Shown: in pieces, positions 43,455-50,770 of the stretch
How the letters are laid out: the number at the start of each line of letters is the position of its first letter
Numbering within the stretch: the first letter of the stretch is position 1
NCBI GenBank assembly: GCA_903858815.1
Contig: CAIOKE010000373.1
Location: 1 to 52,097 of the forward strand
Origin: an uncultured Planctomycetaceae bacterium
GTDB taxonomy: Bacteria; Planctomycetota; Planctomycetia; Planctomycetales; Planctomycetaceae
Reading direction: 5' to 3'
DNA: 52,097 nucleotides
Program-made: the position numbers and the translations under genes
The notes under the pieces: model-generated
What the model was told of the DNA's origin: nothing
Databases searched by the model: none
What the model saw: the letters and a program-made list of their open reading frames with translations, nothing else

Positions 43455-44891
43455 TCAGCCAGCGTTTCGCTGTTCGCCGATCTGCGTCAGTTTGTTGTAA
43501 AGCGTCTTCAATGCGATCCCCAGATCTCTGGCTGCCGCCGGCTTGTCACCACGGTTCCTGTCCAGAGCGTCCCAGATCATTTCCTCCTCAACCTGCCGCA
43601 ACGTCTTCAATGGGCCAGACGACGCATAGACCGGACGCCATGGGGCTGCTGACAACTGTCCAGCCGACGGGCGCGGATCTTCCACCCCCGACTTCTGCAA
43701 CGAACGCGGCAGGTCGGACGGTTTGAGCACTTCGCCATCGGACAGAATCAATGCATGTTCGAGAACATTGCCAAGTTCACGGATATTGCCCGGCCAGCTG
43801 TGTGCCTGCAGCAGTCGGATAGTTTCCGGTGGCAGTATCGTCTCAGGAACACTGTCGCGTTTCAGATGGCGAGCAATCAGGTGCAGAGCCAGCGCCGGGA
43901 TATCCTCCAGACGCTCGCGCAGCGGAGGCAGATAAATCTCAAAGGTGTTGATTCGGAAATACAGGTCCTCGCGGAAGTGTCCCCGCTGCACCATCTGCTG
44001 CAGCTCGCGGTTTGTGGCACACACAATCCGGACGTCCACATGGGCCGGCTCATTGTCACCCACACGCCGAATTTCACCCGACTCGAGGAATCGCAGCAGC
44101 TTGACCTGCATCGCACGGTCCAGCTCACCGAATTCGTCCAGAAACAAAGTCCCCCCGTTAGCCACCTCAAACAAACCCGTACGATTGGAATCCGCCCCCG
44201 TAAAAGCACCCCGGCGGTGGCCAAACAACTCACTCTCAACCAGATTCTCCGGGATCGCTCCGCAATTCACGGCGACAAACGGCTCATTGCGACGATCACT
44301 CTGATCGTGAATTCGCCGCGCAACCATCTCTTTGCCCGTACCCGTCTCGCCCAGTATCAGCACGGCCGAATCCGTCGGTGCAATGCGATCAATCAGCTTC
44401 TGAACACGCTGCATCGGTGCCGATGAACCCACCAGATCAGAACGACCCTCCGCACGCTGCAGTCGCGTCTCAAGGGCGATCGCACGGTTCTGCAATGCCT
44501 TTTTTTCTGCAATCCGATCCAGCACATTGCTGATTTCAAACAATGAAACCGGCTTGGGAAGAAAATCGTATGCACCCATCCGAATGGCGCGGATCGCAGC
44601 GTCCCGATCACCATGGCCCGTGCTGATGACACAGGCCGTTTCCGGCGAATGTTCACGGAGAAAATCAATCACGTCCCAGCCACTGCCACCCGGCATGCGC
44701 AGGTCGACGATGGCAGCGTCAAATACGTTTTTCCCGGCAGCTTCTATGGCACTGCCAGGTGATTGACAGATCGTCGCCAAATGACCCATACGCGGCAATT
44801 CGTCGCGCATCAGTTCAGCAATCGAACTTTCATCGTCCACGAATAAAACTCGCAGACTGGTTCGCTTCCGTGTGCTCACCGACCACTCCAT
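43455..44891 (-). CDS. NtrC-type sigma-54-dependent response regulator
   Basis: 478 residues from the ATG at 44891. The receiver domain (about 15-130) has VLFVDDE and the phosphoacceptor Asp in AAIVDLRMPGGSGW, then the conserved Lys in DFLPKPVSLFE. The AAA+ domain has Walker A GETGTGKE, the sigma-54 contact loop GAFTGA (FGHRRGAFTGADSN), Walker B GTLFLDEFGEL and HSWPGNIREL. A Fis-type helix-turn-helix closes the protein (AARDLGIALKTLYNKL). A GTG at 44879 with GGAG six nt upstream is an alternative start. No histidine kinase gene is adjacent, so the partner kinase is elsewhere. It follows the methyltransferase gene on the same strand. Confidence 0.95.
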   Translation of the reverse strand: MEWSVSTRKRTSLRVLFVDDESSIAELMRDELPRMGHLATICQSPGSAIEAAGKNVFDAAIVDLRMPGGSGWDVIDFLREHSPETACVISTGHGDRDAAIRAIRMGAYDFLPKPVSLFEISNVLDRIAEKKALQNRAIALETRLQRAEGRSDLVGSSAPMQRVQKLIDRIAPTDSAVLILGETGTGKEMVARRIHDQSDRRNEPFVAVNCGAIPENLVESELFGHRRGAFTGADSNRTGLFEVANGGTLFLDEFGELDRAMQVKLLRFLESGEIRRVGDNEPAHVDVRIVCATNRELQQMVQRGHFREDLYFRINTFEIYLPPLRERLEDIPALALHLIARHLKRDSVPETILPPETIRLLQAHSWPGNIRELGNVLEHALILSDGEVLKPSDLPRSLQKSGVEDPRPSAGQLSAAPWRPVYASSGPLKTLRQVEEEMIWDALDRNRGDKPAAARDLGIALKTLYNKLTQIGEQRNAG

Positions 44892-44995
44892 GGCTCTTGA
44901 ACGGCATCCCTGCCGATCTTTGACGCAGTTCCCGGCACAACCTATAGATTTGTGGAGCATTCTGCCGGACTACCAGACTCACAAGTGTATCAGTC

Positions 44996-46765
44996 CTATG
45001 ACTGCGGGGCAACGCCCGTTTCACCAACTGAACCCGTTTCAGGCTCCGAATCAAGGCAAACCCACTCGCTGAATGTCGCTGCCTGACCCTGTCGTCGACC
45101 ACCGGAATCCTGCAAATTCCAGATCATCGCCCGCTCAATCAGGAATCGCCTGCCTGTACGGCTGATCCGTATTCCGCGGTAGTCGTCCACGAATCCGTCC
45201 CGCGCCGCTCGAGCCATCATTTCTGCCCGCTCATCACGATGCATTGGCTCCGCCGTCAGACGCGAAGGAATCGCTGTTAATGTGACGGCATCCATCTCCC
45301 AAAGCCTCTGAGCGGCAAGGTTGCCGTAATTCAAAACCGGGTCCGCCTGCGTTCCATGTGATACCACGACAAACGGCGCGTGATACAGTCGACGAGCTTC
45401 ATCAATCGGGTCCGTGCTGCGCGGTAACAGTTCTCGACCCAGCACACGCTGGTAAGAATCCAGCAGCAACTGAGCCTGCTGCAACCAGCCAGGCGTTTGC
45501 CAGATTTCAAGGGGCTGCTGGTCCGGCTGATTTGATTCTGTTTGAGGAATCTCAGCGACAGTCGGGGCCTCTGGCTGATGTACGGCAGATTCCAGTTCAG
45601 ATTCCGCTTCAGGCACGACAGGCACGCCGTCTGCACGACGCGGCGGGGGCCCCGGATACTGATAGAATTGGCACTCCAGTCTACCGTTGAACAGCTTGCG
45701 ACGACGCGCCGCTCGACGCCCAAACTGCTGCTCAAAACTCCGGTTGGATGTGATCACGTAAATACCCCACGTTGGCAGAGATGCAGTCACTCGACCCAAC
45801 TCACGATAGACCGCTGCTACCTCCTCCGGATCACCCAGACGCTCGCCGTAAGGCGGATTGCTGATCAGGACCCCGTAATCCACGCCCGTGCGAAAGTCAC
45901 TGACTTCCTGACAGCGAAACTGAATGTCGCCGGCAACGCCAGCCTCGTTTGCACCCTTTTCAGATAAACGAATGGCCGACGGATCATGATCAAAACCCAG
46001 AATCGGCAGAGCCATTCGAGGCTGACGCAGATCACGAGCCTCAGTGCGAACGTCACGCCAGATACGACGCTCAAGCCACCGCCAGTCTTCTGCAGCAAAT
46101 GAACGTCCAATGCCCGGAGCAATGTTGCGGCCTATCAGCGCCGCCTCGATCGGCAGCGTGCCACTGCCACAAAAAGGGTCCACAAACTGCCGATCCCGAT
46201 TCCAGTAACTCAGCTGAATCAACCCTGCTGCCATCGTTTCACGCAAGGGGGCCGCACCCACAAACTCACGGTAGCCACGCTTGTGCAGGCCATCACCAGT
46301 GGTGTCAATCGTCAGCGTCGCCACATCACGAAGCAGTGAAACTTCGATCTGAAACAACGAACCCGTTTCGTCAAACCGAAATCGCTGATATGTCCGTTTC
46401 AGACTCTCAACGATCGCCTTCTTGACTGCACCCTGAATCGCTGGAACCGCATGCAGTCGCGATAACACACTGCGACCAGCAACAGGAAATTTTGCGTCCA
46501 TCGGCAACAGATCAGACCACGGCAAGGCCTTCGTCTGATCAAATAACGCGTCGAAATCCGGCGCCGGGAATTCACCAACGCGAATCAGGACGCGGTCAGC
46601 ACTCCGCAACCACAGATTGCAACGCGCTATATCACGCTCATCGCCCTGAAAATGCACCTTGCCGTCCACAACACGCAAGCCCGTGTAACCCAAACGCTCA
46701 AGCTCGCGAGCTACCACGGATTCAAGGCCAAAGGTCGATGTCGCTATCAAATCAAAACGTGCCAT
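44996..46765 (-). CDS. THUMP-type RNA methyltransferase fused to a MEKHLA domain
   Basis: 589 residues in two parts. Residues 1 to about 375 are a class I SAM-dependent RNA methyltransferase of the RlmL/TrmN type: N-terminal THUMP-like region (FDLIATSTFGLESVVARELE), the segment HKRGYREFVGAAPLRETMAAGL, SAM motif I DPFCGSGTLPIEAAL (196-210) and the catalytic NPPYGERL (303-310). It most likely methylates guanosine N2 in rRNA or tRNA. After a Pro/Gln/Glu-rich linker (about 383-420), residues 425-570 match the MEKHLA domain: LLDSYQRVLGREL, LYHAPFVVVSHGTQADPVLNYGN, LWEM, PSRLTAEP, RDGFVDDYRGIRIS, GRRF and WNLQDSGGRRQGQAATF. The frame is continuous with no sign of a frameshift. Confidence 0.88.
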   Translation of the reverse strand: MARFDLIATSTFGLESVVARELERLGYTGLRVVDGKVHFQGDERDIARCNLWLRSADRVLIRVGEFPAPDFDALFDQTKALPWSDLLPMDAKFPVAGRSVLSRLHAVPAIQGAVKKAIVESLKRTYQRFRFDETGSLFQIEVSLLRDVATLTIDTTGDGLHKRGYREFVGAAPLRETMAAGLIQLSYWNRDRQFVDPFCGSGTLPIEAALIGRNIAPGIGRSFAAEDWRWLERRIWRDVRTEARDLRQPRMALPILGFDHDPSAIRLSEKGANEAGVAGDIQFRCQEVSDFRTGVDYGVLISNPPYGERLGDPEEVAAVYRELGRVTASLPTWGIYVITSNRSFEQQFGRRAARRRKLFNGRLECQFYQYPGPPPRRADGVPVVPEAESELESAVHQPEAPTVAEIPQTESNQPDQQPLEIWQTPGWLQQAQLLLDSYQRVLGRELLPRSTDPIDEARRLYHAPFVVVSHGTQADPVLNYGNLAAQRLWEMDAVTLTAIPSRLTAEPMHRDERAEMMARAARDGFVDDYRGIRISRTGRRFLIERAMIWNLQDSGGRRQGQAATFSEWVCLDSEPETGSVGETGVAPQS

Positions 46766-47300
46766 GCCAGTTCCTGGTCAAATGATCAGGTTTTCGCCTC
46801 AGCGGGAGGCTTTTATTGACCCGACCAACCACCCATTGAACGTCCCGGAGAAAGGGAAGTCAAATCAACGTTCGGCGAATCTTTCCAGCAGCATTTCCCT
46901 GACCAAAACTCACTATTCTGGAAAATCAGTCAGGTGCAGAGACACGAGGGACAAAAAGGAAATCAACAGGAAATGATGTCCGCGGCAGCAAATCGCGGAT
47001 CATTCCCGGCGAAAAATCACAGCAGGCACAATCCGCGGCAGCTGGATGACCTGATCCTGCATTATTGGAAAACACTGCACCGCCACCCAGAGGTTTCCGC
47101 CAACGGCCCGCCCCTGGACCATAGAGCACCAACGTGGGTCGCTGATCCAACAACGCTCGGTTCGGCAGGACCCTCACTCTCCCGATGGGAACTTGGCGTG
47201 CCCTGAAAACTGAAAACTGAAAACTGAATCCCCACTTCGCATGCCACCCACCTGAGCGACTTTTCAAAGATCGCTGAAGACGCTGTTAATCGCCGCCAAT
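46766..47300. other. Intergenic region with a heptamer repeat; possible dispersed element
   Basis: 535 bp without a convincing gene. Several frames on both strands stay open for 90-115 codons, but none has a recognisable protein pattern. The region contains a 7-bp tandem repeat (47203-47228) next to a GC-rich block. It may be a dispersed intergenic repeat or an RNA element rather than coding DNA. Confidence 0.45.
47203..47228. repeat. Tandem heptamer CTGAAAA, 3.7 copies
   Basis: Three perfect copies of CTGAAAA plus a partial fourth, with no interruptions, at the edge of the GC-rich block. On the minus strand it reads TTTTCAG. Confidence 0.95.
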
Positions 47301-48695
47301 TCAGGGCTTGTGGCGTTCTGTCGGGACTGCAAGGGCAACTGCAATGTCCATCACGTTGGTGTGTGTTGCGCCAGTTCGCAGCAGCCCACCGACCGCCTGC
47401 AACAGTGTCCATGAATCGTGTCGTCGCAGATACGCTGGAATATCCAGCCCCGCCTTATGAATCTGAGCGAGAACTGCGTCGTCAAGAATTCCCCCGGCAG
47501 CATCTGTCGGGCCATCCTCTCCATCCGTTCCACCGCTCAACAGAGCCCAGTTGTGTGCCGGTCCCGTCTGCGTTCTGTGGGCAAGTTCGGCTGCCGCAGC
47601 CGCCGCCAGCACGAATTCCTGGTTCCTGCCCCCAAGGCCCGGTTCCGTACCGGCTGTTGCGACGTTGACTGTCGTTTCACCACCTGCCAGCAGACAGATT
47701 CTGCGTTCTGCGTCCTGTTGCTGTCGCAACTGCAGCTGCTGGTAGAATGCTGCTCCTGCTTCCGCTGCGGCGCCCTGCAGATCGGAATGAATATCAACGA
47801 CGTGGTAGCCCAGTCGCTCGGCACAGGCAGCAGCTGCCCGCAATGAGACCGCATTGCTGGCAACAGCCTGCCACGCCAGAGGAACACAGACCGGCTCGGG
47901 GGGGCGGTCAACAGCTTCACTGAAAAACTTCAATACTCGAGTTGGCAGGTGTTCGAAGAGACCGCGACGCCGGAGTATTTCCAGTGCCGCCGCCGGTCGT
48001 GATTCCATGGGCACTGTTGGTCCAGAGCCGATCACCTGTGGTGGATCTCCGATCACATCTGAGATCGCCAGTGTGGCCAGCAGTTGAGCACGACAGGCAG
48101 CAGCGAGGCGACCGCCTTTGACCAGAGACAACTGAGTTCGTACAAGATTCAGTTCGTGAATCGGCGCGCCGCTGCGGGATAACAGCCGAGTCACTGTCAG
48201 TTTCTCTGCCAGCGAAAGACCCGGCACAGGTCTGCAGAGCAGGGCACTGCCCCCTCCCGAAAGCAGCATGACACAGAGATCCCGAGGCGTGCAGCCACCA
48301 ACCAGCTGCAGGATCCGGTCCGTTCCAGCAAGCACCTGTTCGGTTGGTTCATTGACGCCAGCAGGTCGCCCACCGTGCAGGTGGATTTTCTGCAGGGGCC
48401 TGAGACAGTTGTCAGGAACATTGACCCAGCCACTCAGTTTTTCGAACAGGGGCGAATCACGCAGTGCATCCTCAAGCCCGGCTGCCATTCCGGCCCCTGC
48501 TTTACCTGCACCCACCACGATGACGCGATCAATCCCGGCCAGAGGCAGAGTCTGCCCGGCGATCTGAAGACTGTGGCTGTCAATTCGAGGATGGTGCGAT
48601 ACGGCAGACCGTGAATCGGCTGCCGCGACGGCTGCCTGCCAGATCTGTCGGGCATCGTCACGAAGCTGACTGGTGTGTTCCGGCTGTTCATTCAT
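47301..48695 (-). CDS. Glycerate 2-kinase (MOFRL family, GckA/TtuD-like)
   Basis: ATP-dependent glycerate kinase of class II, making 2-phosphoglycerate (or hydroxypyruvate reductase by older naming). It has 464 residues from the ATG at 48695; a longer in-frame start at 48761 lies inside the upstream gene. The N-terminal DUF4147 part shows VIVVGAGKAGAGMAAGLE, MLLSGGGSALL and LNLVRTQLSLVKGGRLA with ISDVIGD. The MOFRL part shows CLLAGGETTV, GLGGRNQEF and LLSGGTDGEDGPTDAAGG. Its ATG overlaps the esterase stop (ATGAATGA), so the two are probably translationally coupled. Confidence 0.93.
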   Translation of the reverse strand: MNEQPEHTSQLRDDARQIWQAAVAAADSRSAVSHHPRIDSHSLQIAGQTLPLAGIDRVIVVGAGKAGAGMAAGLEDALRDSPLFEKLSGWVNVPDNCLRPLQKIHLHGGRPAGVNEPTEQVLAGTDRILQLVGGCTPRDLCVMLLSGGGSALLCRPVPGLSLAEKLTVTRLLSRSGAPIHELNLVRTQLSLVKGGRLAAACRAQLLATLAISDVIGDPPQVIGSGPTVPMESRPAAALEILRRRGLFEHLPTRVLKFFSEAVDRPPEPVCVPLAWQAVASNAVSLRAAAACAERLGYHVVDIHSDLQGAAAEAGAAFYQQLQLRQQQDAERRICLLAGGETTVNVATAGTEPGLGGRNQEFVLAAAAAAELAHRTQTGPAHNWALLSGGTDGEDGPTDAAGGILDDAVLAQIHKAGLDIPAYLRRHDSWTLLQAVGGLLRTGATHTNVMDIAVALAVPTERHKP

Positions 48696-49623
48696 GCGGT
48701 GACGCCTCGGTGGGCCGAACAGCGGTGAGATGCCGATCAAACCAGCGAGCGAATCCGACAATATCGAAAATCATTGTGGGCCAGCCATGACCCTTACCAG
48801 GTCGCACTTCCAGCTGCACGACAGCCGCCTCTTTACGAGCAGCCTCGACAAATCGCTGTGACTGATCCAGTGGTACCAGCGTATCGGCATCTCCGTGCAC
48901 AATCAGCGTAGGGGGCATGCGAGACGTCACGTGATAGATCGGGGAAAGTTCATGCCCCAGTTTTTTCCATTCATCAAGTGACTCGGCACGCGGTCCGAAA
49001 CCTTTGCGAAAACTCTTCGGCGGGCCTCCGTCCCCGGGATTCTCGGTGGATGTTCCCAGATTCAGCAGGTCTGTGGGCGGATAGAAGCACGCCACACACT
49101 GCACTTCACTGGAGGCCCTTTCAACGAGGTCTGCGGCAGTTGGATTACCAGCCTTACCGCCAGTCCCCAGCATCAGCGAGAGATGCCCGCCGGAACTGCC
49201 ACCGATCACTCCGAACCGCTGTGGATCCACACCGTACTGCTGCGCGTTCGTGCGTACGAATCGCACTGCTCGCGTCACGTCCTCAACAATGCCACTGATC
49301 GTGCATTCCGGCTGGGAGACATGCCGAATGGCGAAGACCGTATAGCCTTTGCGCAGGAAGGGAGCAAACAGGAAGGGACGTACTGAGCCTGCTCCCGACT
49401 TCCAGCTGCCACTGACCATCATCAGCACGGCCGCACCGTTCTGCCGGGGTGGCGTAAACACATCCAGCAGCAGTGGAGTCTGGTCACGCTGCCCGTACTG
49501 CACTTCGGCTGTCAGTCGATACGGGGCGTGTGCCCAGTACCAATAGAATCCGCCTGCTGCCGCAGCCAGAATCGCCAGCGGTAACCCCAGCCAGAACGCT
49601 GCTTTTTTGAGCCAGTAAACCAT
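48688..49623 (-). CDS. Membrane-anchored alpha/beta hydrolase (BD-FAE/esterase-lipase type)
   Basis: 311 residues. An uncleaved-looking N-terminal membrane helix (FWLGLPLAILAAAAGGFYWYW) is followed by an alpha/beta hydrolase domain. The Ser nucleophile is in VIGGSSGGHLSLM, the Asp in VHGDADTLVPL and the His in GKGHGWPTM. The fold resembles carbohydrate esterases and lipases such as the BD-FAE group, so an ester or acetyl substrate on the outer side of the membrane is likely. It is coupled to the glycerate kinase gene, and the PhoD-like gene stop lies 27 bp upstream of its start. Confidence 0.87.
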   Translation of the reverse strand: MVYWLKKAAFWLGLPLAILAAAAGGFYWYWAHAPYRLTAEVQYGQRDQTPLLLDVFTPPRQNGAAVLMMVSGSWKSGAGSVRPFLFAPFLRKGYTVFAIRHVSQPECTISGIVEDVTRAVRFVRTNAQQYGVDPQRFGVIGGSSGGHLSLMLGTGGKAGNPTAADLVERASSEVQCVACFYPPTDLLNLGTSTENPGDGGPPKSFRKGFGPRAESLDEWKKLGHELSPIYHVTSRMPPTLIVHGDADTLVPLDQSQRFVEAARKEAAVVQLEVRPGKGHGWPTMIFDIVGFARWFDRHLTAVRPTEASPHE

Positions 49624-49650
49624 CGGGCACCTGAATTCCGGAAGAAGTTG

Positions 49651-50763
49651 TCAGCGACCGCTGAATCTGAGTTCACTGAATCGAACAGTCCGCCGTACTC
49701 GGGCACGCCCCGTCATATCATGAATCTTCAGTTCCACTGAAGGTGTTGTACCCCAGTTGATTTCCAGCATGCCGAAGTGAAAGTCCATGCAGGCGTCGCC
49801 CAGTCGATTGCCGTTCGGTTCCAGTCGATCCCAGTCCTGGTTCAGGCCACTTGCCGTCAGATCGTACAGTGGGTAACAGTTGGGGGCCTGGAGTCGGGAC
49901 AGTTCGCCCCAGTGCACGTCCCCCGAAATAAACAGCACTCCCTCCGCTCGCGTCTGGCGAATCAGTTCCACCATCCGCAGCAGCTCGTGCGGCAGATTTG
50001 TCCACGATTCCCAGCCATTATGCTCGTGAGCAAACTGGATACTGCTACCGATGATTCGCAGATCAGCCGGCTCCTGCAGGCGTTCTTTCAGCCATTCCCA
50101 CTGGGCTGCACCCAGCAGAGTTTTCTGCGGGTCGGTATCCGGCAGATAGTCATTCTTCCACGAACCCTGCGGGGACTTGAACAGAGAGTCGCGGAAGGTA
50201 CGAGTATCCAGCAGAATAATCTGCAGACAACGGCCACTGCCCGGTTCACCAAATCGATAACTGGTATAGATGCCTTCGTGACTGCGACGAGGACTGCTCA
50301 GAGACTCATTCCAGAACTTCAGGAAAATCTCCTTCGACTCCTTTTGCAAAGGGTATTCCCGGCCGGCATCGTTTTCGCCATAGTCATGATCGTCCCACGT
50401 CGCAATCAAGGGGACTGCAGCACGCAGTTGTTGAAATTCCGGACGCCGGCCAAGTGTGTCATAACGTTGCTGCAAGACCCGCATGTCGCGGGTATCACCA
50501 TAGATGTTGTCACCCATGTAGATGAATAATTCAGGTTTCCATTCCAGCACCGTTCGCAGAATTCCCTGGGGTTCATCCTGAGTTGAGCAGGATCCGAAAG
50601 CAATTCTTGAAATCGTCGCGTTGACCGCCGGCGCCGGTGCCGGTGCTGGTGCTGCCGGGACGTCGTCAGCAGTGGAACTGGCTGACAGCGGCAGCAGCAG
50701 GGCTGCAATCAGCAGGGCAGGCTGAAGTCTTATGGTGTCTTTCTGATGTAGCAGCGGTAGCAT
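49651..50763 (-). CDS. PhoD-like metallophosphatase, exported
   Basis: 370 residues from the ATG at 50763. A signal peptide (LQPALLIAALLLPLSASSTA) is followed by a short Ala-Pro repeat linker, then an alkaline phosphatase D/metallophosphoesterase domain. Metal-site motifs are GSCSTQDEP, YMGDNIYGDTRD, ATWDDHDYGENDAG and the closing histidine motif FISGDVHWGE. PhoD enzymes are Ca/Fe phosphodiesterase-type phosphatases. The family assignment is firm, the substrate is not. The frame is open upstream of 50763, but that part overlaps the adjacent gene. It sits 7 bp from the stop of the ceramidase-like gene and is probably cotranscribed with it. Confidence 0.9.
   Translation of the reverse strand: MLPLLHQKDTIRLQPALLIAALLLPLSASSTADDVPAAPAPAPAPAVNATISRIAFGSCSTQDEPQGILRTVLEWKPELFIYMGDNIYGDTRDMRVLQQRYDTLGRRPEFQQLRAAVPLIATWDDHDYGENDAGREYPLQKESKEIFLKFWNESLSSPRRSHEGIYTSYRFGEPGSGRCLQIILLDTRTFRDSLFKSPQGSWKNDYLPDTDPQKTLLGAAQWEWLKERLQEPADLRIIGSSIQFAHEHNGWESWTNLPHELLRMVELIRQTRAEGVLFISGDVHWGELSRLQAPNCYPLYDLTASGLNQDWDRLEPNGNRLGDACMDFHFGMLEINWGTTPSVELKIHDMTGRARVRRTVRFSELRFSGR
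50627..50656 (-). repeat. Ala-Pro coding microsatellite in the PhoD-like gene
   Basis: A GGTGCC/GGTGCT-type hexamer tandem that reads on the minus strand as alternating Ala and Pro. It forms the linker after the signal peptide. Confidence 0.85.
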
Positions 50764-50770
50764 GGATGAA

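Noticed and set aside
46934-47206. 90-codon plus-strand frame in the intergenic block
   Set aside because: Other frames in the same DNA are equally open and none looks like a protein; I treat the block as a possible repeat or RNA element.
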